From Hydrangea macrophylla (taxonomy: Eukaryota > Streptophyta > Magnoliopsida > Cornales > Hydrangeaceae): a stretch of 64,000 nucleotides of DNA. Location: the NCBI GenBank assembly GCA_033977485.1, contig CM066984.1:113887251-113951250 (forward strand), written 5' to 3'. The notes beneath the pieces were generated by a model that worked only from the letters and a program-made list of their open reading frames with translations, did no database searches and was not told the origin of the DNA. Both the position numbers and the translations under genes were made by a program. This document shows, piece by piece, positions 1 through 12,280 of the stretch (the stretch's first letter is position 1; each line of letters begins with the position of its first letter).

Positions 1-214
1 ACTTGCCTGAACTATTCAAGTACCACACAGAAAACCTACTTGAGAACATCGGCAACTGAAGAGATAAGTGGGCATCATTAAAAAAAAGAAAAAAGGAGGA
101 GGAATAACCATCACTTCTGCTTCTCCGTTGGACGGCCTTCGATAAAACATGAAGTTTGACTTTGACCATCCACCAACAAACGCCAGATACGGTAGATAAG
201 GTCGTGTCATTTGA

Positions 215-3200
215 TCAATTTGCTGTTTTTGAGTGTTTGATAAGCCAATCCATGACAACATCTATGTTTACGGAATCCTTGCAAGAGATCATGTAGGAGC
301 ATACTTCTCTGTCTGTGATTGAGTCAAGACCTCTGAAACTCAACAAAACACACAATTGTAAAAACATGTAACCAGATATAAATTATATATCATGTAAGAT
401 ACGTATGGTTGGACTCACAGCTGATCCACCAGTGCTTGCTTGGAAAGAGCTTCTGACTTGTCGATTTTATTACCAAGAACAAGCAGAGGAATTCCACTCA
501 AAGAAGGTTTTATCAAGAGGTCATGTAGCTCACTTCGAGATATCGGAACACTGTCCCTGTCAGCAGCATCAACTACATATCTGCATTTGCATGAAAGGAC
601 TATCATATAATCCGATGGAATGAAATCAAAGTGGTCCCGTCAGACATATTATGCCTTTCCTAATCTATAACCCTCCCTTTGGTTGCCAAGAAGATGGGAG
701 GGTACAAAAATCTAGCACGAATTGAACAAATAGAAAATTCCCCCTTCATATTTTTCAATTTGGAGGGGAATATAAAGATGATGGCATTTTGGCACAAAAT
801 ACAAAGTCGTCCTTAAGCATTGGATATTAATCAAAGCAAGCTACAATATGTACTAATGAGGGAAGGTTAAAAGGGAAAATTACACAATAGCAGAGACACC
901 CCGACAATAACGTTCCCACATGGTTCGAAACCTTCGTTGGCCTCCAAGATCCCAAAGCTTTATTGTCACATTTCCTTTTGTAACTTTCCGCATATTAAAC
1001 CCCACCTGGTTTTCAAATGTAAATAATTCCTACTAAGATGTCAAAAATGTAAGTGCCAAACTCAGCTTCGTTAAAGAAGAAGGTACCTACAGTTGGAATC
1101 ATGTCCTCGTTGTAGCCCCCTGTCTGATTAAAATTGAAAAGGAAAAAGAAGAGAGTTAACAAAATCACTCATACAATAAAACACCAAAGGAAAAAAAAAA
1201 CAAGGAAAGACTCGTGTTTACTCACTGCAATGGCATTGACTAAAGAAGTCTTTCCAGCATTCTGAAGACCTATGAGGGATAGTTCCATTTCCTGTTTAAA
1301 GAATAAACTAATACACGAACATGGTAAGAAGGAAAAACGATTTCAAAATTCAATATAGTGCTCATTTTTTACTATGCAACAATGGGAACTGTCTTTAGTT
1401 TTTCATAGTACAATAATTGACCAACTCAGGACGTTAGAAATGGGAAATTATGGTCCGGCTACCAAGTCCCCATAATTTTGGACATATTCTCAAGTGTAAT
1501 GTTTCAACAGTGCAAGGAAAATGATGAGAGAACATTTGACAACTAGGCCAGCTAATAATCTCTACCTTGTCATAAAAGCGCTCAATAGAAAGGACAATTT
1601 GGTTTCCTCTCACATTAAACTGCGAGTTATGGACTATGTAGTCTTTTTTCACTCAGTTTTGAGTGTGTTTCAGATAATTAGTGGCCCCGATGACAAAATT
1701 TGCTAGCGCCTAGCATGCAAAATATTAATCTGTGTAGGCAAAATGACTGGCGTACATTCAGTGGCATTAATGCCAATAACTAAGCATGATATTCAAGCAA
1801 TCGAGTATTCCAAATATCTATTAAGTGGAAAAGTCCAACTATCTGACATGCTTATTCAGGTCCTAAACTAGAGGATCTGACACCTGACTCCCATCAAATC
1901 CCGCCTTATTGTGGAACTCTTAGCAACAGAATCACATGAACCATTCTGCAAAATTTAAAAGCAAGATATGCACAATTGAATGCAATTTTGTGGATTATCA
2001 ATTCAAATTTCAAATTAGACCAAAGATCCTTTCTCATTCAAGTACCCCACTTCAAGTGACAAGCTAACGAACTCCATTTCATCTCATTTCAGCCTTAAAC
2101 AAGCAGTTTGCATATACAATTCGAAAATAGCACTACTCCTCTCCCATTCTGTCCTCCATGTTACTTTTCATCTATCTCATTAATGTTATTACTATGTTTG
2201 GTGTGAAGGAATGAGGGGAGGAAGGAAATGGGAAGAGGGGCCAAGGGAGGGAAAAGGAGAAAAAAAAAAATCCCTTGTTTGGTCGAATGGAAGACGAGAG
2301 GGAAGGGAAGAGGCATCTTCGGGTCCACCATTTATCATCCTTCCAAAAGTGGACGGATTGGAAGAGAGAAGAGACTTCTCCACTTTTTGACCTTCTCTGT
2401 CCAACAAAAAAAAATTTATTTTGTTACGGAAGGATACAATACAAAAATACATAACATTCCATACTTTTCCTTATCAGTTCCTTCTTATTTCATCAAACAA
2501 AAGGAGGAAAGATACTTCTTCTCACTCTCCTCCCTTCCCTTCCTTCCACCTTTCCATCCCTCCTAGCAAAGATAGCTCCATCTGCCACAACTAACTCCTA
2601 TCCTGCTTCCCACAGTAATCCTAAGTTTCAGCCTCCAGCTGATAATCTTCATATCTATCTTTGTATCTTCTTGATGCAATAGCATTGTCTTAGGTTCCTC
2701 CACATCAGTAACACATAAGTTGCCAGTTAATCTCCATCAGGTGCTTGACCTCTCCCTTCGCGTCCCCTTAAATCACCAACACAATTTGCACTGCCAAGGA
2801 TGAGAACATGGGTACTAGTCTAGGGGCAACCATGTTGTGCGTAAAATAAAAGATATGCATGCTATCCACTCGCCAGCCCCTCCTCTACCAAGCACTTCGC
2901 ATATGGAAGACAAATGCTTAGGAATGGCCTGTTTTTGACAGTACAAAACTAGACTTCTGCAACTGCAAGTTTTTTTTTCCTTCCCCCTTTAGCCTTTCCA
3001 ATTTGTCCTTGAAATCCAGATGCTTAGAAGATGCTTCCTAGTGTTCTAGATTTTTAAATATTCTTTGCAGGTCCAGAAAAAAGAATATACTATGAAATAG
3101 GTTTTGGGGACGGATCGAAAGACCGCTTCAGGAGATCCTCTCAAATAGTGCTTAACAAAGGCCCTCAAATCCAATATGAAAGTCTCAGCCACTCTGACTA

Positions 3201-5007
3201 TTCAATTGAATAAAAGAAGCGCCCTCAGGATAATGTCCAGAAAACACTATGCTTGCACCAACTCTACTCCTATCCGGTTTCTTCACAAAATTGTATACAC
3301 TAAAATGACCCTCTACGGAAAAGCAACTCTTGGTTGATTTCTACACATCTACAGTTGCTTACACATAGATGTTATAAGGTTTTTCCATAAACTGTAAAGC
3401 CCCTACTTATTACACATCTATACATACCATATACACATATTTAAAAGGCGAACTTAGCAAAACGGATCATGTATGAATGACTGCTCTCTTTCTTCTTCTT
3501 GTTTTGTTATCTAATATTTCAACCACCTCTCTAAGGACTATATTCAGTACACATGAAGATTTTTGATTACCACCATCTATTTTCAAGCTACAATTACCCA
3601 TCTCTTAGCAGCATAATACATGTTCCATAAGACCACTTCGACGGGATCCGGAATTGCCACTACTCAATCCTTCCCATCTATCCTATTAGCATCCAGCCTT
3701 CGGATTCTCTTTGCTCAGGCACCACGAAATCACATAATAATAGATACATATCGCAAGATATTTGAACCTATGCCTTTTTCTTTTCTTTCTTTATATATAT
3801 ATTTCCCTTTAGCACATGCAAGAATCAAGATGGACTCTTCAATCCTCAGGCATGATTCTTCAACCATCAACTCCAATACATGAATGACAACAGTAATTGA
3901 AGGACACAACCTTATCTGCCATGTTTCTCCTTGAAGTCATTAATCATGTGGATTTGTTCAGACCACGACCAATCCCCCAAATGTTGTACAATAGTAGTCA
4001 ACATATGGACAGCATACGTTGAATTGATAAACTCTCCTAATGAATAACTAAGTAGACTATTGAGCATCAATGGGCATCAATAAAATCACGAAATCAAGAC
4101 CGCAGATTTAACTCTGTGCACAAGATAATTAGAAAGGGCTTAGATTCTTAACCTTCCCTCCTTTACGACACATCCAGCCAAAAGTAGACAGCCCAAGCTA
4201 TCTCTTTTGTAGAGACCTTATAATAGAAGACGTACTTTTACAATTTATCCCATCACTGTTTAACAATTTCTGAATTCACCTCTTTCATTAAATTATGATT
4301 CTATTAAAGTTGCATCCCACGTGTATGAATGTGTTTGTGTGTGTGTATGTATACATAGCAATTAGCACATACATGATTCCCTTTGACGCTATTCAACAAC
4401 TTACAAATTCACCCTTTTTTCTGTGAGTTTCTGGTACCTATGTGGTAGATTAGTAGATGAACCAAACCATCTCTCCACTGAAGCTCGAAAGCATCATTTA
4501 CAAAGCACTAACTTGCACAGTTGCAAGTTAGTATTCGTTAAGCAAGGTCGACTCAAGCAAGGCACGAAGGGAAATCCTAGCACAATATCAAACCAAATTC
4601 CTCAAGAAACATCCAACCCAGATCGTACAATTCAAATTCTAATCTAAGTTGCATAATTCTCATCTGGGTTTATTTTCTCATCCATTTTCCCCACAATCAG
4701 ACTTGTTTCCTCTTCTTCTACTTTCTCATAATCCAAACATATACATAAAAGAAACTTAATTCCTCTTTTCCATGAAAGTATTAAATTGCAATCTTCAGTA
4801 CTTAAGCAGCAAGATGAACTGATGCTTTTGAATCATGAAGCTAACTAACTATGAACTACTTCAAACAAAATCATGAAAAAATTGAATACTTCTGAATCCC
4901 CAGAGTTTATAAGAAATCGAAACTATTTAATGAATTTCAGAAAAGAAAATAAAGATAATAATAGGTTACCTCCGGAGCCAATTGAGAAAGGAATCCCACA
5001 AACCCAT
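215..5007 (-). CDS. ARL8: ARL8-type ARF-like small GTPase, complete six-exon gene
   Basis: ARL8 proteins are small GTPases of the ARF family; in animals they act on lysosome positioning, and in plants they sit on endomembranes. Exons read on the minus strand: 4970-5007, 1226-1307, 1091-1123, 884-1005, 419-580 and 215-332, 555 nt in all, giving 184 residues, the usual ARL8 length. All introns are GT-AG and phases agree. Visible motifs are the N-terminal [12 protein letters not shown] amphipathic stretch (no myristoylation glycine context of classical ARF beyond Gly2), P-loop GLQNAGKTS, switch I with PTVGFN, switch II WDLGGQ, the NKID guanine-specificity motif and a C-terminal SCKDS motif. The start at 5007 is the only ATG giving the family N-terminus. 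The stop is TGA at 215-217. Intron 1 is unusually long (about 3.66 kb). Exon structure rests on my knowledge of the family and on phase; no transcript was seen. Confidence 0.93.
1308..4969 (-). other. Large first intron of the ARL8 gene
   Basis: This 3.66 kb intron separates the first 38 coding bases from the rest of the ARL8 gene. Donor GTAACC follows the first exon at 4969 and the acceptor TAG lies at 1308-1310. I see no coding region in it. The purine/pyrimidine-rich stretch 2207-2577 runs from GGAGGAAGG-type to CCTTCCTTCC-type sequence and could be an old inverted-repeat insertion, but the arms do not align cleanly. Confidence 0.75.
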
Positions 5008-5327
5008 CTCCGAGTTGAGCGAGAGTTTGAATCAAAATCGAGAGGAAAATTTGAAGAGAACCTATGTTTCTTGGACTCTCAGAAAGCAAGCAAGAGAGAA
5101 GACGACAAAGGTAAGGGAGAGAGAGAGAGAGGAAACTTCGCCGCCTGGTTAGGGAAATCCTTTTGCCGGGTACACTCTCTGTCCGTTTTCTGGTAATTTT
5201 CACTGATGAAAATTTATTGTTGGCTGAAAATGTGCGCTTTTTTTTTTTTGGGCTCTCTCCAGCCCTATGAGCTGCTGGAGAATTATTCAGTAAGTGAAGA
5301 CCGTAACGTGCTCCAAGGATCCTCTCA
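5008..5327 (-). promoter_or_regulatory. 5' UTR and proximal promoter region of ARL8
   Basis: This region lies just upstream of the ARL8 start codon on the minus strand. A (GA) run at about 5118-5133 (CT-rich on the coding strand) is typical of plant 5' leaders. I cannot point to a convincing TATA box, which fits a housekeeping gene. A transposon-like repeat starts immediately beyond it at 5328. Confidence 0.4.
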
Positions 5328-5868
5328 TTGGGGTGGGCATTCGGTCGGGTCGGGTCGGGTCGGTTTGGAACTATTCGGTTCGGTTTGGGTTCAATTCGGT
5401 TTGAAAAATTGTTAACTGTTAATTGACTGAAAATTAATTCAGTTGGTTCGGTTCGGTTAACTGAATTACAAATTCGGTTCGATTGATTATTCGGTTAACC
5501 GAAATATAAAAAAATCCAAATTTTACTTTAATTTTTTTTTCATTTTTCACAACTTTTTTTTTTATGTTTTTTTCCTTCTCCTTTCATATTACAAAGAAAG
5601 CATACTTTTCTTTGTTTTTAATTGTAAAAATACTTATATTTTATTATCTATCGTAATGTATAAGTATATTAATAATATAGAAAATGAAAATAAAAAATAA
5701 AATTTCAATTTTTCAGTTCGGTTTGCCTATAGGCAACTGATAACCGAACTAAAATTTTTTATTCGGGTCGGTTTTTAACCGAACTGAAATTTTTAACTGA
5801 AATAATCGAACTGAAATTAAAAATTCGGTTCGAATTATTCGGTTAACCGAACTGTTTGTCCACCCCTA
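5328..5868. mobile_element. Non-autonomous hAT-like element with GGTTCGGTT-rich ends
   Basis: Inverted ends read TTGGGGTGGGCATTCGGT on the left and, as reverse complement, TAGGGGTGGACAAACAGT on the right. Both ends are followed by runs of the CGGTTCGGTTAACCGAA type, and the middle is AT-rich with no coding capacity. This end structure is common in plant non-autonomous elements. No clean 8 bp target duplication could be read, so the exact borders are approximate. It lies about 320 bp upstream of the ARL8 start codon. Confidence 0.6.
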
Positions 5869-6005
5869 CTCGTCAATATCAATGTAGACGTCCCCAATAA
5901 CATAAGACACGTGCCTCGTATATAACGAGTCACGTGACAAGAAGCCCATTTCATCTGCAAAATCGGAATCATTTATCGAAACTTAAGATAGAGTTAGGAG
6001 CTTTA

Positions 6006-6576
6006 CAGTCTGTTTGGTATGCCACAAACAAGAAAAGAATTGATTTACAATTCTTGTTTGTGGCAAATCTTGTGTTTGGTTTGACACAAAAATGAGAAGT
6101 GAAATAATTTCCAATTCTTGTCAATTCTTGAGAATTGAAGTTTTAGGCAAGACTGAAATCCGACCAAAATTGGTCGGATTTGGTGAGAATTGATTCGCAA
6201 CTATTGTTCTTCCCAAAATACCCAAATCCAAAAACCCTAACCTGATTTCTTCTTCTTCTTCTTCCTCTTCGGTCATCTTCTTCGTCTTCTTCAGTCTTCG
6301 GTCGTCTTCTTCTTCTTCTCCGGTCGTCTTCTTCAGTCTTCTTCTTTCTTTGGTTTGTTCTTCTGGTCTTAGCTTAAGGTATGTTTTGGGTAAATTAGCT
6401 TTAAGTTCTGGGGTATTTTAGGAAGTATCATTAATTCTTTTCAATTCTATTCTTTTTATTTCTGTTTTAAACCAAACATAAGAATTACAATTGCAAATCA
6501 ATTCAATTCTTTTTTTTTCTTTTCTATTCTCTCCAATTCAATTCTATTCTAGTTTACAATCATACCAAACGGACTG
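6006..6576. mobile_element. Tourist-like (PIF/Harbinger) MITE with TTA duplication
   Basis: The left end CAGTCTGTTTGGTATG pairs with the right end CATACCAAACGGACTG as an inverted repeat of 16 bp with one mismatch. The element is flanked on both sides by TTA, the 3 bp duplication expected for PIF/Harbinger insertions. The inner parts of both ends are also related (AGAATTGAATT-type sequence). The centre holds a (TTC)n-rich stretch at about 6247-6360 and no coding region. Confidence 0.8.
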
Positions 6577-6620
6577 TTAATCAACGTATCACCTCCCAAT
6601 TACTTATCATAAAAAAATTG

Positions 6621-6789
6621 GGTAAGTCTATTATGAGAAGCTTCTCATATGAGAAAGCAGGTTTTAACCGTTGGATGAATATCTAGCAATAAATACATCT
6701 CCAAATTCCTGAGAATCTTATAGCTAGATGCTCATCCAACGGTTAAAACATGTTTTCTCATATAAGAAGCTGCTCACTATAGTATTGCC
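6621..6789. mobile_element. Short foldback MITE
   Basis: Two arms (6621-6690 and 6720-6789) are imperfect reverse complements. They share GAGAAGCTTCTCATATGAGAAA-like sequence and, further in, AACCGTTGGATGA against TCATCCAACGGTT. The central loop is about 30 bp. There is no coding capacity. Ends begin GGTAAG/GGCAAT and the surrounding TTA/TTG could be a 3 bp duplication. Confidence 0.65.
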
Positions 6790-7214
6790 TTAAAAAAAAT
6801 TACTTATCATACATGTGTCCCCCTATTACGGTCCCACAGAATCACTTCTCGATTAAGTGGGCCTCCTCTCGCTCTCTCTAACCCAGCCCATAGGTTGGCC
6901 CCTCTCTCTCTCTATCTCTCTCTCTCCCTCTAACCCAGCTAGGTTGGGCTTCCATTTCCCACAACCCTATAGGGAGTTAACAGGCTCAGTCAAATCTTTG
7001 GGCTGAAGCCCATTTTGCTTCTCTCTGAATTTCTTTTTAACATTTAGTCATATATGAGAACCATTTTCTTAGACCATGCCCAAACCCAAAAGAACACGGG
7101 CTTTGACTTTCTCGGCTACATTTATGTGAACTTTTTGAATTTCTATTTTTCACTTTATACTGTGGGCTTTGGACCTCATCCCTTCAGCTTCTTGTCGAGG
7201 ACCAACTTACAAAT

Positions 7215-7798
7215 TAGGGGTGTGTTTCGGATGGAACGATTGAAAATGACTGTTTTGAAAAAAAATTCTAAAATTTTCGGAATATAAAAAATATTTACAA
7301 TGCCAATTTCGAATTTCAGAATTTTGATTCGTTGTTTTGATTCCGAATTTTCAGAAATATCGAAAGTTTCGAAATCGGAATTTTTCGGACTTTTTTTAAT
7401 TTCCCAGTAAAAATTAAAAAAATCAACATATTATTGTTTCAAAAATTGATTAGTAGAATTTTTGTGCATTGGATTTTAGGACAATTTTTCGTAAAATTCT
7501 AGTCAAACCCCCGTTTTGATATAGGATATATATCTATACATATGTATTTTTATACATACCATTTAAAAAGTCATAATATTTTAGAAATTTTTTTTCGGAA
7601 ATTTATCAAAAAATATTCGAAATATTTTCAGATCAGAAATTCGGATTTTTTGGAAATTCCAGAACTAATATGATTTTTTTCCAGAATTTTCGAAAATTGA
7701 AATTTCAAAATTTGGAATTGCTTTTATGTTACCAAAATCAGAATTTTTCGAATTAGAATCGATCGGAATTGGAATTTATGTTCCAAATTGCACTCCTA
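7215..7798. mobile_element. Non-autonomous hAT-like element with 8 bp target duplication
   Basis: The element begins TAGGGGTGTG and ends CACTCCTA, so the outer ends are inverted repeats. It is flanked by TTACAAAT on the left and TTACAAAC on the right, a 7/8 match, the 8 bp duplication typical of hAT transposons. The interior is AT-rich with many TTTCGGAAATT-like motifs in both orientations and carries no gene. Confidence 0.7.
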
Positions 7799-8273
7799 TT
7801 ACAAACCACGATCCCTTTCACACACAGTGTGCGTGGGGCAATGTGTGTTCTTACCCATGACGCTCCAACCTGTTATTACCCATAGAGAATTGATTAAAAA
7901 AAGTATATTACCCCAAACTCCATTGAGGTAAAGTCAAAATATAAAGACTTCCTTCGTGGTTTGTATAATTACAATTAACTCTGTCAAATATGAAAATCTA
8001 ATCAAACAGATTAAAAAAAAATACCTAGATACTCTCAAAATCAAACATAACTTATTTTTTTTTTTAAAAATCAACACATTATTACTGGAGAATTTTAACT
8101 TTAGAAAAAAGATACTAGCATATTTATATTAGGGAAGAATTACATAAATTATTTTATGTAAATTAGTCATAATTAAATAGTTTATTAATAAAATTAACGG
8201 TCAACTGATTGTTAACTAACAGAAAGGGTACCTAACCCTAAACCTGAAGGAGGGTTTTGTGTAATTATTTAAA
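7799..8273. other. AT-rich intergenic DNA
   Basis: I see no gene or structured repeat here. The sequence is AT-rich with short homopolymer runs. Confidence 0.5.
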
Positions 8274-8443
8274 GAGTAATGCTATTTTCATCACAAAAGT
8301 GCTTCCCAAATAATGTGGTAGTGGGGCCAAGTAAACAACATCCAATCAAAATTCAATTGGTCCCACTATATTAGACCTGGCCCGAGTACCACATCATTTG
8401 AGAAGCATTTTTGGATAGAAATTTGGGAAGCATAGCATTACTC
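8274..8443. mobile_element. MITE, family M1, copy 1 (170 bp)
   Basis: The ends GAGTAATGCTAT and ATAGCATTACTC are perfect inverted repeats. Inner sequence shares CTTCCCAAAT on the left with ATTTGGGAAG on the right. The same organisation and inner motifs (TGTGGYAGTGGGRCC-like, then CCAATYAAAATTCAAT) recur at 19422, 43104, 44781, 45249 and 46995, so this is a repeated non-autonomous family. No coding capacity. Confidence 0.8.
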
Positions 8444-9043
8444 TTATGCAAATCACAATGAATTTCTTCGTATTTTGACCTTATCTCAGGGATTTCAGTT
8501 TAATTTACCCCAATGATACTCAGAATATTTTCTACTGTATGTATGACCTCAAAAATTAAATTGAAGAATTATAAATGTCAGGAGTGTAAATTATTTTGGA
8601 ATAAGAAAGGCAATTTAGTTACTAGTCATAAAGTGAATATGTAAAGACTGCATGGGAAGACTTTGAATTGCACACTAAGTTAGCAGTTTTTGTTGATAAA
8701 TCATAACTTATCCAAAAGAAAAGACAGTGACAAACAAAAGATTGTTTCTGAACAATAAAACAGAGAAATGGTCACAGAAACTTGATGTATGAGGACTAGA
8801 GAGAGTCAAAACCAGGGAAGTCTTCCATTTTCCAAGCTGCAAATTAATGAAGCTCAATTTTTTTAAACCCCACTAAGTCATACCACATTCAGTCGTAATT
8901 CTTTGGTTCAAAGGAAAATTTTTGAATCCATTTGTAGTGAGAAGTTTCTTTCTTGATTATATTAGTCCATAACCACTACCAATCCAATGCGGAAAATTCT
9001 AATTTTCTTCTTTCTTTTTCTCATCTCTTTTGTTTTTTGGTCG
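8444..9043. other. Intergenic DNA
   Basis: This stretch is AT-rich with no open frame of note. I recognise no gene or repeat family in it. Confidence 0.5.
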
Positions 9044-9223
9044 AGTAAAGATTTGGGCACAAACACTCTACAAATAAATTACACTAATACCAGTGGGAGA
9101 CTGTCGTGTGGCAGAGTTGTCTGCCACACAGGGGCCAAAAAGATAACAACTCTGCCACATGACAGTCTCTCACTGGTATTCGTATAATTTATTTGTAGAG
9201 TATTTGTACCCAAATCTTTACTC
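9044..9223. mobile_element. Near-perfect 180 bp foldback element (MULE-type MITE candidate)
   Basis: The two arms (about 9044-9121 and 9146-9223) are almost perfect reverse complements of about 78 bases around a loop of about 24 bases. Outer ends read GAGTAAAGATTTGGG and CCCAAATCTTTACTC. The flanks TTTTTGGTC and TTTTTGGCC match at 8 of 9 positions, a duplication size expected for Mutator-like elements. Transcribed from either strand it would fold into a long hairpin. Confidence 0.75.
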
Positions 9224-10998
9224 TTTTTGGCCTAGAGTTTAAAAAATGGCATTATGTTACCAAAAATATAACTGTTAATAATCATAAATAACGTGTGTGA
9301 TGAATATTATTTTAGTAGAATAATTATATAGAATATGTCCCCAAAAAAAAAATTGACAATTTCAATAGTTTAGGTAATGGGTTTTCTATGACTACAACTG
9401 TACAATTGAAGAACCATTAAACCGATTAGGAATGAAGAACTGGTCCTCATCGTGTATCCCTAATTCACCGATGAGCCTTTAATGATATTTAGAAACTAGC
9501 ACATTGTGTTCCTTCTTATCTTAGTAGGATTTTATAATATGTACTATGTAGTGTCAACAGATTGACAATTTCAGCACTTTATGTTAAAAAGTTTTTCAAT
9601 TAATACTTATTTAAGAACTTTAAACGATTAGGAGAGAAAAATCAACAAGTTTTGGAGTCCTCCACCTAGCATTAATTTCCCTCTTTGATTTTCCAAAGTA
9701 GAAGGAAGAAAATTATTGGCGATGAGGTTTCATTTTTTTGGTCGTAAGGCTGCTAAAAAAAAAAAAAAAAAAATGGAGCCCGAACCAATCGACCGATTCG
9801 AAGGAAACCGAGCTTATCGGTCGATTTTGAAAAATATATTCACAGATAAAAACCAGACCGACCGACTAAAAATGGCAAAAAAATGGACCGAATTGAATCG
9901 TCAAAAACCGACCGAACCGACCAATGCACACCATAGTTTGTCCCTCCTTGGGAGGGTATTGTGTTGGATTTTTGTATCTTAATTGGGTTTTGGGTTGTAT
10001 TATTTTTTAAACATCTCTTATTTGGGCCTTAAGCCTTTTATTTCAAAAACTCAAATTAAAGCCTATAATCTTGATGTGACTAGTATCCCACATTGCTTAA
10101 GAACGAAAGTTTTCTACACCTTATATATGATATCTCCTTCTAACCTTATTAAGCTTACGTTGTTGGGAGGCTCTCTCACCGCGCGCAGAGAGGGAGGGAT
10201 GCAAAACTCGAATTTGGACCGTTCGATTTGGCTTGCAAATAAATAATTATGTAGACATGCGGTGCGTAGACGAATGCCGATTGTTTGATGTTGTCTTTTG
10301 CTGTTAAAGACGCAGAAATTCCTCTCTTTTCTATGTTCTTCAAAAAAACATTTTTTGGAAAATTCCTTATTATTCTAGAGCAATTCTGAGCGTTTAAATA
10401 TTTTTTTAATTCAAGTGCACGTTTGGAAGACACTGATTGCTGAATCCTGGAAAGTATAGCGCCGAGACCTTGTGCATCGTGTCATTTGCTCCGAGGGATG
10501 GATTTGTTCTTAAAGACAATGCAAACTATTGCACGCCTCAATCAGATTCATAGTCGTATCCTTCTATATTTTCAATATTTTACCGTCTTTTGGAGGGTTT
10601 TGTTTTTTGTCTTGGTCACTAGCTTGGTGCTCTGCTAGATCTCTTCAGTTCTTTGTTCTGTGGTTGGATCTGACCTTGTCTATCGCAGATCCAATGTTTT
10701 TTCATTAGATTGGTTCACGGATGGGCGCTTTTCGCAATTATAGTGCTTTTGAGGTGAACTTTGCCGGAGATAGTTGACAGCGTTCTCTTTTAGCCCTAGC
10801 TTCGTGTTGAGTTATGCCACAGGCCGAGACATCTTTGGATTCGTAGATTACAATACATCTCAAGAGATTGTTGTGCTTTACTTTGTAATTTTTCTTTCTT
10901 TTGATTTGTACTTGTTTTTTTTTTTTAAACTGTTCTGATGAAATGAAATTTCCTCATGTTGCTATTAAAAAGAAAAAAGAAAGAAATTAACACATTAA
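9224..10998. other. Intergenic DNA with decayed repeat fragments
   Basis: At 9778-9945 there are several CCGACCGAACC-type motifs ending in GCACACCATAG, which resemble one end of the hAT-like repeats at 5328 and 7215. From about 10490 to 10980 the sequence resembles the 3' part of an old retrotransposed element: a non-coding G/T-rich tract ends in AATGAAATTTCC and an A-rich tail. I cannot assign either fragment to a family with confidence, and no gene is visible. Confidence 0.35.
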
Positions 10999-11282
10999 GG
11001 CTTAGTTGGCCCCCATTTTGGTGTTTCTAATTTTTTAAAGCATAATTTCATGTTAATTCATTCGGTACCTAGTTTACGAGCTTTGCAAAAATTGAACTTA
11101 GGGCTTTTTTGGGGAGAGCTTTTAAAAGCTTTAGAATGGAGCTTTTAAAAGCTCAAGATTACCTTTTGGTTTTATGATGTTTTTTTGAAGAGCAATGTGT
11201 CACTTGTAAAAAATTATCAAATTTCTTAATAATAAATTTCATAAGCTACTTTTAAAAAGCCACGTGGGGGCCAAACTAAGCC
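10999..11282. mobile_element. PIF/Harbinger-like MITE (284 bp)
   Basis: The left end GGCTTAGTTGGCCCCCA pairs with the right end GTGGGGGCCAAACTAAGCC as an inverted repeat with one indel. The element is flanked by TAA on both sides, matching the 3 bp duplication of PIF/Harbinger elements. The interior includes internal AGCTTTTAAAAGCT palindromes and no coding sequence. Confidence 0.75.
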
Positions 11283-11310
11283 TAAGTAGCCCTAAGGTCA
11301 CTTGAACTTA

Positions 11311-11520
11311 GGTGTTGTTTGATAAAATTCGAAATTAAAAACTAAAATCGAATTTTTACTACAAAAAATTTTAAGCTACTGAATTTGGAATACTGAAAAT
11401 AATGTTTCAAGTACTGAAATAGATGGCATTCAGTGAATTTTTTTTTCCAGTTGGATTTTTTCACTTAGAGTTTTTAGTAGAATTTTTACTACTTTTTCAG
11501 TTAAATGATATATAAGGTTG
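11311..11520. mobile_element. Truncated MITE, family M2
   Basis: The left end GGTGTTGTTTGATAAAATT and the following AAGTACTGAAATAGA and TTTTCACTTA motifs match the element at 63262-63521 in the same order. The right end TTATCAAACACACCC is missing, so this is a partial or decayed copy. Confidence 0.5.
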
Positions 11521-12280
11521 AAAATTTTAATACGACACCACCCAATTGACATGATTACCACCCTTAATTGGAGTGTTACTTTGGCATAAAGGGCCAAAAA
11601 AAAAAAAAAAAATTTGAAACTCATTTTGGATAAACGAATTAAATAGGTTAAACGGATAATCTGTGAATTACACAAACACACTAAGTCAAGTACATTACTT
11701 TGCATCACCTTTATATTTTTTTGGGGCGGGAATGATTCTCATCATAGTTAATCTCCCAAGATTTGCCAATATTTAAAGGTTGGGTAAATTATATTTCGTA
11801 CTCTTATAGTTTGAGTGTGATTTTTATTTTGGTCTCTGTAGTTTCAATTTTACCACTTTGGTCCTCCTTATAGTTTTAGTTTAGGTACAATATAGTCCAT
11901 TTATCAATTTTTTTCTTACAAGTTTTCACAGATTTAGGTTCAGTATAGGTGTGTAAAGTATAATTTCTCCAAGTAAATTTAATATTATGCCCCTAATAAT
12001 ACCTCATATGTGCATCACATGACCTATTTCTGTCAAAAGTTTTAGACAAAATTTTATGAATGGACTAAAGTGAAACTGTGAGGACCAAATTGACAAAATT
12101 GAAACTATAAAGTAAAATGTCATCACATCCAATCTATGAGAGTGCAAATTGTAATTTACCCTCAAAGGTTATATTATATGCAAGATCCCCGCTGGGCTAT
12201 ACGTTTCAAAATATTAATGGGGCCAAATGTCTTTATTCACTGTAGGCAAACATTACAAAAATATGGTCAAATTGCTTCTT
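11521..12280. other. Intergenic DNA
   Basis: No gene is seen. The stretch 11760-12160 has the look of a decayed non-coding repeat with recurring phrases such as GACCAAA and ACTATA, but I could not identify it. Confidence 0.4.

Noticed and set aside
2192..2566. Overlapping open frames of 86 and 112 residues in ARL8 intron 1
   Set aside because: Purine/pyrimidine-rich low-complexity sequence with no conserved motif; lies in an intron.
10490..10980. Confident LINE call
   Set aside because: There is a 3'-end-like tail with an A-rich end, but no reverse transcriptase and no target duplication was found.
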